Below are positions 45,557 through 54,303 of a DNA stretch of 64,000 bases, piece by piece. The notes below the pieces were generated by a model. It was not told the origin of the DNA, did not search any database, and saw nothing but the letters and a program-made list of their open reading frames with translations. The position numbers and the translations under genes were made by a program. Numbering within the stretch: position 1 is the stretch's first letter; each line of letters begins with the position of its first letter. Origin of the DNA: JAGVPT01 sp035505655 (GTDB lineage: Bacteria > Bacteroidota > Ignavibacteria > UBA10030 > UBA8401); the NCBI GenBank assembly GCA_035505655.1, contig DATJQP010000100.1:33237-97236 (forward strand), written 5' to 3'.

Positions 45557-46923
45557 ACAAGAGAGAAGAAAGAAGGGATATGAGAAAAGAGGCGAGGGTG
45601 TGGCGAGTCGTGGTGCTTGTGTCGTCGATGTTGCTTGTGAGTGTGGGGCTTGCCAGCGCTTCGGATCCGATTCCGGCGAAGGCGCAGGATCATCCGATCG
45701 CTCTCGTCGGGGGGACGATTCATCCGGTCACCGGACCTGATATTCCAAATGGCACCATCCTTTTCGAAAAGGGGAAGATCACCGGCATCGGCGCGAGTGT
45801 CGACCTCCCGGAAGGGACTGAACGGATTGACGTCGCGGGCAAGCAGATCTACCCGGGACTCATCAACGCCAACTCGACACTCGGGTTGTCCGAGATCGAA
45901 GCGGTTCGCGCAACCAATGACTTCGCCGAGACAGGCGAAGTGAATCCCAACGTGCGCGGCGAAATCGCCGTGAACCCCGAAAGCGAGTTGATCCCGACAA
46001 CGCGGGCAAACGGCGTTGTCGTTGCGAACGTCATGCCGCAGGGAGGGATCGTTTCCGGGAAATCGGCTGCGATCATGCTGGACGGATGGACGGCCGAGGA
46101 TCTCGTTCTGAAAGCCCTTGTCGGACTCGTCGTCAACTGGCCGACGATGACGATCCAACGATATCCGTGGATCACTCAATCTGAGGCCGACCAGATGAAA
46201 GAACGGGACCGCCAGCTCAAAGTGCTCCGGGACCTCTTCGACGATGCCCGGGCGTACGCAGTTGCGAAGAAGGCGGAGGAGGCAAAAGGCGTTCCATTCC
46301 ATCCAACCGACCTGAGGCTCGAATCGATGATCCCGGTCCTCGACCGGGTAGTGCCGGTCTTCGTCAGGGCAAACGAGATGACGCAGATCGAGGCTGCCGT
46401 CCAATGGGCGAAAGGCGAGAAAGTTCGACTCGTCATCGTGAGCGGGAGGGATTCGTGGCGTGTGGCCGATCTGCTGAAGGAGAACAACGTTCCGGTCATC
46501 GTCGGGCCGATTCTCGACGTGCCGTCGAGGGATTGGGAGGCATACGACAACGCCTTTACCGTCCCCGCGAAGCTGTCCGTCGCAGGAGTCCCCTTCGCGA
46601 TCTCGGGCGAAGGAGAGGCTTTTGCTGAAAGGAACACGCCGTACCAAGCGGCAATGGCTGCCGCTTATGGACTGCCGAAGGAGGAAGCGCTGAAGGCCAT
46701 AACGATCTACAGCGCCAAAGTTCTCGGCATCGACGACCGGGTCGGTTCTCTGGAAACGGGAAAGGATGCCACACTGATCGTCACCACCGGCGACCCTCTC
46801 GAGATCGAGACGAACGTAACGATGGAATTCATCCAGGGGAAGAAAATCGACCTGCGGAGCCGCCACACGATCCTCTACGAGAAATACCGGGAGAAATACA
46901 AACAGCTGGGAATCCTGAAATAA
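45553..46923 (+). CDS. Exported amidohydrolase-family protein lacking metal ligands
   Basis: The 456-residue protein has a basic N-terminus and signal helix (about 18-37), then an amidohydrolase fold. The position of the first metal pair reads YPGLINANSTLG instead of HXH, and no histidine cluster replaces it. The C-terminal SLETGKDATLIVTTGDP remains. It resembles the degenerate N-terminal half of the upstream protein more than the active half and may be its non-catalytic partner. GGAGG precedes the ATG. It probably forms one operon with the tandem amidohydrolase. Confidence 0.78.
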   Translation: MNKREERRDMRKEARVWRVVVLVSSMLLVSVGLASASDPIPAKAQDHPIALVGGTIHPVTGPDIPNGTILFEKGKITGIGASVDLPEGTERIDVAGKQIYPGLINANSTLGLSEIEAVRATNDFAETGEVNPNVRGEIAVNPESELIPTTRANGVVVANVMPQGGIVSGKSAAIMLDGWTAEDLVLKALVGLVVNWPTMTIQRYPWITQSEADQMKERDRQLKVLRDLFDDARAYAVAKKAEEAKGVPFHPTDLRLESMIPVLDRVVPVFVRANEMTQIEAAVQWAKGEKVRLVIVSGRDSWRVADLLKENNVPVIVGPILDVPSRDWEAYDNAFTVPAKLSVAGVPFAISGEGEAFAERNTPYQAAMAAAYGLPKEEALKAITIYSAKVLGIDDRVGSLETGKDATLIVTTGDPLEIETNVTMEFIQGKKIDLRSRHTILYEKYREKYKQLGILK

Positions 46924-47042
46924 TCGCCGCGACTATCCGTCTATTGTGATGGCGGGGCGCACGCGATGACCTCGCTGAGGGCGGTAACCGTGCGCGAAAG
47001 GCGGCATTGCTGAATGGTAAATCGCGAGACGGGGATTGCACC

Positions 47043-47552
47043 ATGTCCATAGAGCAAGTACTGATCCAGGAAGTCGTGAAACGATGTGACCACGCTTTTG
47101 ACCTCATCCAGAGATCGGCTGGACAGTTGGACGATGAACAGTTTTGGCATCGTCCCTCCTCCCGCTCGAACAGCGTCGGGATCATTGTCCAACATCTGAC
47201 CGGGAACCTTCACCAATGGGTCCTCGCCGGCCTCGGTGGGGAGGAGTACATCAGAGAACGGCCGAAAGAATTCCTCGATGATGCCCGGAAGCCCAGGCAG
47301 GAACTGCTCTCCGAGTTCGCCGCGCTTGAGGCAAAGGTCCGGTCGGTCATCGCCAATCTCCCCGGCGGAGAGCTTCTCTCACCGCGGCGGATTCAGGGAT
47401 TCGACCAGACGGTGCTCTCGACACTTATCGCCGTCGTCACGCACCTGGAACTCCATGCCGGCCAAGTCGCCTACCTGGCGAAGCTTCTCCTCGATGAAAA
47501 GTATGTCGAGTCATGGAAGCCGGCCACCACCGAGCAGGGAAGAGGAGCTTGA
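47043..47552 (+). CDS. DinB-family (DUF1572) metal-binding protein
   Basis: The 169-residue protein is a four-helix bundle of the DinB/YfiT type. The expected three histidines are visible: one in IVQHLTGNL and two spaced HXXXH in THLELHAGQ. Members bind a divalent metal; some are thiol transferases, but the reaction here is unknown. I start at MSIEQVL; a start 12 codons earlier adds residues without similarity. No neighbour indicates its role. Confidence 0.83.
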   Translation: MSIEQVLIQEVVKRCDHAFDLIQRSAGQLDDEQFWHRPSSRSNSVGIIVQHLTGNLHQWVLAGLGGEEYIRERPKEFLDDARKPRQELLSEFAALEAKVRSVIANLPGGELLSPRRIQGFDQTVLSTLIAVVTHLELHAGQVAYLAKLLLDEKYVESWKPATTEQGRGA

Positions 47553-47757
47553 GAGAAGACATGGGTCTCCCGTTTCCTCTCGTCGAATGTATCTTCACAT
47601 CCTTCTGACACTCCGCCGCGTTCGCTTTCGCCGGCGGCTGTCCGCTCTGGCCGGAAGGATCCAGCCATAGCGGCAATTTGTGCGCCCCGGAGTGGTGGCG
47701 TACAAATGTGATCGGGCGGTAACCAGCGTCAAACGCAAGCCTCAAAACTGCAAATAA

Positions 47758-48321
47758 ATGTCAAACAATATCCGTCATTTCAATAAATCCGCCTCCTCGA
47801 AACGGGCGAAGCCCGACGACATCCTCCTCGCGCTGGATATCAAGTCAGGGATGAACGTTCTTGAGATCGGCGTGGGGGGAGGATATTACGTTTCGAAATT
47901 CGCTGGGATGGTGGGCCCGTCGGGAATCGTCTGCGGGGTCGACACCGAAAAGGAATTCATCGATCACCTTAGCCAGTTGAACGAGGAGAGCAGGTACCGC
48001 AATATCAGGCCGATCCTTATCAGCGGCGTCGAAGATATCCTCAACGTCGGCATTCGCTTCGATGTGCTCTTCACGAGAAATGCGTACCATCATCTGAAAA
48101 ACCGCGCCGAGTATTTCCGGGCACTGTCGAGGGCCCTCAAGCCGGACTGCATCATCGCCATCATCGACTACAACGAGAGTCTCTTCAGCCTGACGAGGAT
48201 TCTGGGACACTACACGAAAAAGGAGACGATCGTCGACGAGCAGCGCGCCGCAGGGAACGAACTCGTGCGTGAGGTGTCGATCTTCACAAAGCAAAGTTTT
48301 CTTCTCTTCCGGAAGCAATAG
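47758..48321 (+). CDS. Class I SAM-dependent methyltransferase
   Basis: The 187-residue protein shows the Rossmann-type methyltransferase motifs: motif I VLEIGVGGGYY (near residue 35), the acidic end of strand 2 (GVDTEKEF), and RNAYHHLK with RALKPDC. It resembles small UbiE/Methyltransf_11-like enzymes. The substrate is unknown. It stands after a 205-base gap in which I see no gene or clear promoter, and no Shine-Dalgarno site precedes its ATG. Confidence 0.8.
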   Translation: MSNNIRHFNKSASSKRAKPDDILLALDIKSGMNVLEIGVGGGYYVSKFAGMVGPSGIVCGVDTEKEFIDHLSQLNEESRYRNIRPILISGVEDILNVGIRFDVLFTRNAYHHLKNRAEYFRALSRALKPDCIIAIIDYNESLFSLTRILGHYTKKETIVDEQRAAGNELVREVSIFTKQSFLLFRKQ

Positions 48322-48359
48322 AACAGGCGGGGAATCACCATTGTGAAGGAAGGTAACGC

Positions 48360-48923
48360 ATGGAGGTATTCATAGCACTTCTGAGGGGCATCAACGTCGG
48401 TGGAACGAAGCCGGTGAAGATGGACAAGCTTCGTGCGGCGTTTGAATCGCTCGGTTACCGGGAAGTGACGACGTACCTGCAGAGCGGCAATGTGGTGTTC
48501 AAAGCCGCCCCCGCGCCGACGGAAGCCCTTCGGGGAGAGATCGAGGCGGGAATCCGAAAGGCGGTCAGGTTCGAAGTTCCGGTCGTCATCAGGCGGCTGC
48601 GTGAGCTGAAGGGGATCATAGCGCGAGATCCGTTCGGGAGTGAGAAGCTCAGGAAAGGTGAAACGCGTTACGTCACCTTCCTTTCCGGAAAGCCCTCTCA
48701 TTCGGGATTGATGAAGCTCAACGAGGTTGACGGAGGGCCGGACCACCTGAAGGTGCTCGGAGCGGAAGTCTATCTCTCGTGCGTCAAGGGATACGCCAAA
48801 AACAAGTACTCCAACACCTTGATAGAGAAGGTGCTTGGACTCACCGCTACTACCAGGAATTGGGTGACAACGTGCGCCTTGTATGACATCGGGAGGGTGA
48901 TGGAAGCGGCCGTCGACTCGTAG
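48360..48923 (+). CDS. DUF1697-family protein
   Basis: The 187 residues match DUF1697: the N-terminal ALLRGINVGG, then LQSGNVVF near residue 42, and the C-terminal TTRNWVT. This family is widespread and has no established function. The ATG follows GAAGGAAGG. It lies 38 bases after the methyltransferase and 86 before the phosphatase gene. Nothing suggests truncation. Confidence 0.9.
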   Translation: MEVFIALLRGINVGGTKPVKMDKLRAAFESLGYREVTTYLQSGNVVFKAAPAPTEALRGEIEAGIRKAVRFEVPVVIRRLRELKGIIARDPFGSEKLRKGETRYVTFLSGKPSHSGLMKLNEVDGGPDHLKVLGAEVYLSCVKGYAKNKYSNTLIEKVLGLTATTRNWVTTCALYDIGRVMEAAVDS

Positions 48924-49009
48924 CAACTTCCTCTTGCCGGATCCCTCCAAAGCGGACTTTTCCTCCACGTTGACGACCCCGAACCGGATTCAGCGAAAAC
49001 AGCGGAGCT

Positions 49010-51673
49010 ATGACGAAAGAGCGTAACTACCGGAAATTGTTTTTCCTTGCGATGGCGGTCGTCTTTTCCGTCTCCACGCTCACGTATGGCATCGTGTGGA
49101 TCCTTGACGCCCACGCGGGGCAGGATCTCAGCCCGGTCGAGCTCGGGTTCGACTTCGACTATATCGCGGGGGAGTCAGTCTACCTCGTGAAGGAAGTTTA
49201 CGCATCGGCTCCCGCCGAAGCTGCGGGGCTCAAGGTCAAAGACAGGATCGACGCCATCGACGGGCACAGAATCGAAAGCCCCTCGTATCTCGATTCAGTC
49301 TGGCGAAAACACAACCCGGGAGACAGCGTCCGGCTCAACGTCGTCCGGACCGGAATCGCCCTGCCTTTTCATCTGACTGGGATTTTCCGGGCTCGCCAAT
49401 CGACCACGGGAGAGGGAGGTGTTGAATGGATTGCGAACGAAGTAAAGAATGTCTACGTCATTCCCTTCATCCTCATCGGATTGACCGTTCTTCTGTTCCG
49501 TTTCGACGATCTTCACGCTTGGCTCCTTGCACTCCTCTTTGCCTCTTTTTCATCTGTTTGGGGGACGAACGGTTTTTCGTCGCTACCGGCGTTCAAGAGT
49601 TTTGCTCTGGGATACCGGGCAATTTTGAGCAGTATTTTGGGTCCGGTCTTCTACTCGTTTTTCGCTCTCTTCCCCGTTCGATCGAGGATCGACCGGCGCG
49701 TTCCATGGCTGAAGTGGGTTGCCTTGGTCTGTGCGATGACCTGCGCCATCACGGGATTCCGAACCGGGGACATGGTCCTTCCAGCTCCTTTCAACCGAAT
49801 TCTCAAAGAACCGTATCCACACTCAATTCCATTCTTCTTCAGTGCGGGATTGCTGGTCCTCGGGCTTCTCGCTCTCGTCCTCAATTTTGCCGGCACTAAT
49901 GATGCTCAGGTGCGCCGGAAGATTCGCGTCATCCTCTGGGGTACCGGACTCGGCGTGGTCCCAATTCTTGCCGTGGCGATGGCGGAAAACCTCGTAGGAT
50001 TTCGCGCTTCGAACCTACTCAACACTGTCCTTGTCCTCCTCCTCCTTCTCTTCCCTACGACGTTTGCCTATGCGGTGGTGAGACACCGGGTGATGGAGAT
50101 ACCGGCCCTCATCAAGAGAAGTGCCCGTTATCTCCTCGTGCAGCGCGGCTTCACTTTTCTCCTCGCCCTCATCAGCATTGGTCTCGTTCTGGTTTTTGCT
50201 CTCTCGCTTCCTCAGTACATCAGACCTTTCGTCGACGTCTCTTCACCCCTTGGTGTTGTGCTTGGCTCTGTGTTCGGAACGGTCCTTCTATGGGGCGGCA
50301 CACAGGTCCACCGACGCGTAAGCGGAACGATCGACAGGGCGTTTTTCCGAAGCGCGTACGATATACGGCAGATCCTCGAGAACCTCGCCGAGCGTTCAGC
50401 CTCAATGACGAGCCGGAACGATCTCGCGTCGCTGCTGGGACTCCACCTCAACGCAGCACTTCAGCCCAAACGCCTGATTATCTATATGAGCACCAAGGGG
50501 GGCAAGCTGGAGAGCGTGTTGGGTGATCCGCCGACGGAACTACGGAGCCTCAACGCGGACCACCCGTTCCTCACTGCGCTCGCGATTCGGGGAGAACCGG
50601 TGGTTGCCTCTTCTGGCGAGCCGAGTCGTTCCGGTTCACCCTCCTTCTTGAAGGCGTTGGAGCCGGAGTGTTTTGTCCCGATGGTGGCGAGGGGAAGCCA
50701 TCTCGTCGGGCTCATCGTTGTCGGTGCACGCCTTTCGGAGGATCCATTCTCGGGAGAAGACAAGCGCCTCCTCTCGTTGGTCGCACGGCAGGCAGCAAAT
50801 GCGCTTGACAACATCCGCCTCGCGGAGGAGATCGCCCAACGGATCGAAAACGAGCAACGGGTTGCCCGCGAGACGGAGATCTCGCGCCGGATCCTGGAGG
50901 CGGACAACGCCCGAAAGACAAAAGAGTTGGAAGAGGCTCGCCAGCTCCAGCTTTCGATGCTTCCCTCCGGACTCCCCGTAATGCGTAATCTCGAGCTGGC
51001 CGTGTTGATGAAGACCGCGACCGAGGTCGGAGGGGATTATTACGATTTCGCCCTTTCGGACGATGGAACGCTCACTATCGCCCTCGGCGATGCGACCGGT
51101 CACGGGCTGAAGGCGGGGACCATGGTCGTTGCAGCGAAGAGCCTCTTCAACAGCTTTTCAGGATTGCCAGATCTGCTGGCGATCTTTGAGAGGATGACGG
51201 AGGGGATCAAGAAGCTGAACATGAAGCCCCTCTACATGTCGATGCTTCTCCTTCGTGTCAACGATAGAGCGGCCCGGGTGGCATCGGCGGGTATGCCGTG
51301 TCCGCTCGTTTACCGCGCCGAATCGGGAGTCGTGGAAGAAATTACGATGAAGGGAATGCCCCTGGGCGCATTCACCGATTTTCCCTACGAGGTGAAGAGT
51401 TTCTCGTTGATGCCGGGCGACGTGATCTTGCTTATGAGTGATGGATTCCCGGAGTTGTTTGACGAGAAGGAGGAGATGCTGGGAAGCGGGAGGGCGGCCC
51501 AAAAGCTCAAAGAAGTTGGCTCGCGTGAGCCGAAAGAGATTATCGATGCCCTTGTTGCGCTGGGAGAGTCATGGTCCGATGGCCGGGCCCAGGGGGATGA
51601 TATGACCTTTGTTGTCGTTAAGGCGAGGAAACAAAGTACAGAAGAGAGCGAAGAACTAAGAAGTAAGATTTAA
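49010..51673 (+). CDS. Membrane PDZ-GAF-PP2C (SpoIIE-type) serine phosphatase
   Basis: The 887-residue protein has a first membrane helix (10-31), a PDZ domain (about 45-130, with SAPAEAAGLKVKDRI), about eight further helices (145-420), a GAF domain (450-610), a coiled coil, and a SpoIIE/RsbU-type phosphatase from about 660. The phosphatase metal aspartates are in VGGDYYDF, GDATGHG and QGDDMTFVV. Such enzymes dephosphorylate anti-anti-sigma factors in partner-switching; none is seen nearby. The last eight codons lie in a heptamer repeat that continues past the stop, so the tail (ending ELRSKI) is repeat-derived. Confidence 0.88.
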   Translation: MTKERNYRKLFFLAMAVVFSVSTLTYGIVWILDAHAGQDLSPVELGFDFDYIAGESVYLVKEVYASAPAEAAGLKVKDRIDAIDGHRIESPSYLDSVWRKHNPGDSVRLNVVRTGIALPFHLTGIFRARQSTTGEGGVEWIANEVKNVYVIPFILIGLTVLLFRFDDLHAWLLALLFASFSSVWGTNGFSSLPAFKSFALGYRAILSSILGPVFYSFFALFPVRSRIDRRVPWLKWVALVCAMTCAITGFRTGDMVLPAPFNRILKEPYPHSIPFFFSAGLLVLGLLALVLNFAGTNDAQVRRKIRVILWGTGLGVVPILAVAMAENLVGFRASNLLNTVLVLLLLLFPTTFAYAVVRHRVMEIPALIKRSARYLLVQRGFTFLLALISIGLVLVFALSLPQYIRPFVDVSSPLGVVLGSVFGTVLLWGGTQVHRRVSGTIDRAFFRSAYDIRQILENLAERSASMTSRNDLASLLGLHLNAALQPKRLIIYMSTKGGKLESVLGDPPTELRSLNADHPFLTALAIRGEPVVASSGEPSRSGSPSFLKALEPECFVPMVARGSHLVGLIVVGARLSEDPFSGEDKRLLSLVARQAANALDNIRLAEEIAQRIENEQRVARETEISRRILEADNARKTKELEEARQLQLSMLPSGLPVMRNLELAVLMKTATEVGGDYYDFALSDDGTLTIALGDATGHGLKAGTMVVAAKSLFNSFSGLPDLLAIFERMTEGIKKLNMKPLYMSMLLLRVNDRAARVASAGMPCPLVYRAESGVVEEITMKGMPLGAFTDFPYEVKSFSLMPGDVILLMSDGFPELFDEKEEMLGSGRAAQKLKEVGSREPKEIIDALVALGESWSDGRAQGDDMTFVVVKARKQSTEESEELRSKI

Positions 51674-51836
51674 GAAATAAGATCAAAGAACCAAGATCTA
51701 CAAACTACATACCTTGGCCTTTCGACTCAGAACTCAGAACCCAGAACTCAGAACCCAGAACTCAGAACCCAGAACTCGCAACCCAGAACCCAGAACCCAG
51801 AACTCAGAACCCAGAACCCAGAACTCCGGACTCAGT
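51648..51836. repeat. Heptamer tandem repeat array, locus 2
   Basis: Two phases of 7-base units are visible. From 51648 to 51696 seven units follow NNNAAGA (GCGAAGA, ACTAAGA, AGTAAGA, TTTAAGA, AATAAGA, TCAAAGA, ACCAAGA). From 51725 to 51836 sixteen units follow ACYCAGA, alternating ACTCAGA and ACCCAGA with few changes. About 28 less regular bases separate them. The array fills the gap between the convergent phosphatase and cytochrome genes and includes the 3' end of the phosphatase coding sequence. It resembles the short tandemly repeated heptamers known from cyanobacteria. Confidence 0.85.
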
Positions 51837-51837
51837 A

Positions 51838-52227
51838 CTAATTCCGCTTCGCCCCCTGATCGATCCACTTCTTGATGAGATCTATCTCTTCGTCCGTCAG
51901 CTTCTTTTTTGTCATGAGAGGCATCTGATCCCCGAATGGAGGATTGGGCCGCAGTTTCTCTACGATGAAGCTAGAATCTCCCTTCCGAGGAATCACCGAG
52001 GTCCCGTGCTTTCCCCCCTTCACGATACCGTCGTAATCTTCCAGGATGAGGAGGCTTGGGTTTTCGCTGTCCGACGCGTGACAGGGGAGGCACCGCTTCT
52101 TGATCAGCGGAAAAACGTCCTTTGAAAATGAAACGGGTTTTGATTTTTCCGACGGGGGTTGCTGTGCTGTAAGAACCGCCGCGGCCGCGAACATTCCGAA
52201 CGCAGCCACCGTGAGAAGAATTCTCAT
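51838..52227 (-). CDS. Exported mini-cytochrome c (planctomycete-type)
   Basis: The 129-residue protein has a signal peptide (1-21) and one c-type haem site, CLPCH (C46, C49, H50). A likely methionine sixth ligand is in DQMPLM near residue 100. The C-terminal EEIDLIKKWIDQGA is the signature of PSCyt1-like domains. It is related in sequence to the C-terminal half of the next gene upstream (52310-52987). It probably carries electrons in the periplasm. It is the last of three haem-motif genes on the minus strand. Confidence 0.88.
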   Translation of the reverse strand: MRILLTVAAFGMFAAAAVLTAQQPPSEKSKPVSFSKDVFPLIKKRCLPCHASDSENPSLLILEDYDGIVKGGKHGTSVIPRKGDSSFIVEKLRPNPPFGDQMPLMTKKKLTDEEIDLIKKWIDQGAKRN

Positions 52228-52309
52228 TCTGAAGATCTCCGTAGTTTTTTCTTCTGGTTTCCCCTTTTGATACTCCGCCCCGTCTCCCCGGTTTTCTGTC
52301 GTTTTCCTC

Positions 52310-52987
52310 TCAGTTGTTGAGCGCGCCCTGATGGATCCAGGCGCCGATCCTGACGATGAGAGAATCCGGAAGGCCCGTTGCCGCGTAGGGTCCTCCCTGG
52401 GGCATTCTCAGGCCGATGAGATTATTGCTGCTGCGTATCATGTGCATGATTTGACTGTTCGTCGAATCGAACGGAATGACCACGTTCGCCCCGAACGTCG
52501 CGCCTCCCTTCCGCACACCTGCGTATGTCGACGCATTAAACTGGCTTGTCGGATTTGACCCGCTGTGGCATGATGGGATGGCGCAATTGTTCAGGAGGAT
52601 CGGCAGCACGCCTGTCTGAAAGTGGACGAGGGTGTCCGGAGGAGCCGCCGAGATGAACTGAATACCGTTGCTCGTCCTGGAGCCGACCGAGACCGAAATC
52701 GACCCTGATGTTGCACCTGCCGGAACCACGACGACGATCGTGTCGTTCGACCAGGAAAGGATGACCGAAGCGGTAACTCCCGGAGGAAACGTGACGCCGC
52801 TCGAACCCTGGGATGGACCGAAATTCGCGCCGCTGATCGTTACCGTGTCACCGGCCGCGGCGGAGTCGGGGTGAATCCCCAGGACCGAAGGGAGCGGAGT
52901 CTGAATCTCGACATCGCTCCCCATGTCGGTGCAACCTCCGGCGGTGAGGGAAGCCAAGAGAAGTAGCGTTCTGAGATGCCTTTTCAT
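52310..52987 (-). CDS. Lipoprotein with IPT/TIG domain and CX4CH cytochrome-like domain
   Basis: The 225-residue product has a lipobox (TAGGC, C19), an IPT/TIG immunoglobulin-like domain (about 34-112; VLGIHPDSAAAGDTVTISG) and a C-terminal domain like the neighbouring mini-cytochrome. The shared features are an LPILLNNC start, a KGG..VIP segment, LRMPQGG (M195) and a final IGAWIHQGA. Its haem-like site reads CAIPSCH (C135, C140, H141), that is CX4CH instead of CX2CH. I start at ATG 52987, after GGGAG; the longer frame overlaps the next gene. Haem attachment at CX4CH is uncertain. Confidence 0.78.
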   Translation of the reverse strand: MKRHLRTLLLLASLTAGGCTDMGSDVEIQTPLPSVLGIHPDSAAAGDTVTISGANFGPSQGSSGVTFPPGVTASVILSWSNDTIVVVVPAGATSGSISVSVGSRTSNGIQFISAAPPDTLVHFQTGVLPILLNNCAIPSCHSGSNPTSQFNASTYAGVRKGGATFGANVVIPFDSTNSQIMHMIRSSNNLIGLRMPQGGPYAATGLPDSLIVRIGAWIHQGALNN

Positions 52988-53003
52988 TCGGTTGCTCCCT
53001 CGG

Positions 53004-54191
53004 TTAGATATAGAAATGGAACATGAGGTCGAACTCGTTGTTGTTGATCTCCACCGGCTGTTCACGGTTGATCCGATAGAGGGGCCGGACTTCCACGCCG
53101 CTCATGAGGAAGAACTCCGCTCCGACGGTGATTCTCGTGCTGCTTCCGGTCTTGAGGTTCTTGTCCGGATCGTAGAAATCGTACCCGAGTTTCAGGTCGA
53201 CGCCGTCGGCAACCCTGTAATTGAGCTCGGTAAATGTCATGTATCCCGTCACATCTGTACCGGAGTACGGCGTCTTCAGATAGTCCAGCTCTCCGTTGAG
53301 CGTGAGTTCCCGAAGGACGGTCACGGATCCAAACGCACCGTAGATCGTGGCTTTCTCGGTGGGATCGGGATTCGGGTCGTTGTAGAACGAGACGCCCCCG
53401 ATGACGTTGATGTGCTCGGACTGAATCGTTGCATCCCCCCTGAAGGAGAACGACTTGAATTTCGTCGCGCCGGTTGCGTTCAATCCGCTGAACGGCGCTC
53501 CGTCAAAAAGGCCGGCCTGGAGAGAGAAGATGCTCGGCGCAACTCCCACCTCAACTCCTGTCTGTTCGGCTCTCTCGCCGAAGATGAGTCCCTGTCGGTA
53601 ACCCGCAATCGCGGGGTTCGTCGGGAAGTAAGGTCCGCCCCTGATAAAGGCGTTGTGATCGTCGATCTTCGTTCCGTACGCCGGGACGAATTGTCCGACC
53701 TTCAGGTAGCCGCCGAGCGGCAGGACCCGGGCAAGGCCGAAGAGCTGGAACCCCGAGTAGAGTTCCTTGTCGACAAAAACGATGAATTGTCTGTTGAGCC
53801 GGTAGTCGAGGTATAAGTCACCTTGCATCTGGAAAAGGCTCGAACCTTTTGTGTTCTGCTCATAGAAAATGAGGCTGCGGAAGTCGCCCCCGTAGGAGAG
53901 GTTGGGAGTGATCGCCGTCGAGTAGTCGTCGATGTTCGTGACGTCCTCTTTCGTCAGCGTTGGCTTGCCGTCCTCGCCGGTGTCCTGGACCATCTTGTAC
54001 GTATGAATGGGGAGCTCCTCCCGGCCATACGTCGAGCCGAACGTGTTGCGCATGCCGCCGCCGCTCGGGTTCACATGACATGCTTCGCACCTCGCACCGA
54101 CTCTGCTCGCAAACCTCGGGAGGGCGCGCACCGGGGCGGTCGTAAAGACGAGGAGGCAAACGAGAAAAAACAGTATCCCGGATGTCTTCAT
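53004..54191 (-). CDS. Outer-membrane beta-barrel protein with N-terminal CxxCH haem motif
   Basis: The 395-residue protein has a signal peptide (1-23) and directly after it CEACH (C35, C38, H39) within a VNPSGGGMRNTFG context. The rest is alternating hydrophobic strands consistent with an outer-membrane barrel (for example YLDYRLNRQFIVFVDKE, GGYLKVGQFVPAY) and it ends in MFHFYI. I do not recognise a named family; similar proteins are annotated as hypothetical. It heads a three-gene minus-strand unit with two mini-cytochromes, suggesting electron transfer across or at the outer membrane. GAGAGGA precedes the ATG. Confidence 0.75.
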   Translation of the reverse strand: MKTSGILFFLVCLLVFTTAPVRALPRFASRVGARCEACHVNPSGGGMRNTFGSTYGREELPIHTYKMVQDTGEDGKPTLTKEDVTNIDDYSTAITPNLSYGGDFRSLIFYEQNTKGSSLFQMQGDLYLDYRLNRQFIVFVDKELYSGFQLFGLARVLPLGGYLKVGQFVPAYGTKIDDHNAFIRGGPYFPTNPAIAGYRQGLIFGERAEQTGVEVGVAPSIFSLQAGLFDGAPFSGLNATGATKFKSFSFRGDATIQSEHINVIGGVSFYNDPNPDPTEKATIYGAFGSVTVLRELTLNGELDYLKTPYSGTDVTGYMTFTELNYRVADGVDLKLGYDFYDPDKNLKTGSSTRITVGAEFFLMSGVEVRPLYRINREQPVEINNNEFDLMFHFYI

Positions 54192-54303
54192 ACAGGATTC
54201 CTCTCATGTGTTCGATGGTGACAACAGGAAGCGACGGCCGGATGGCTCACAGGCCGTGCGACGTGCATCGGAAGAAACCGCGTTCCGGATACGAGACGCT
54301 CAT

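Noticed and set aside
51725..51836. CRISPR array
   Set aside because: The units are contiguous 7-base repeats without spacers, and no cas gene is present.
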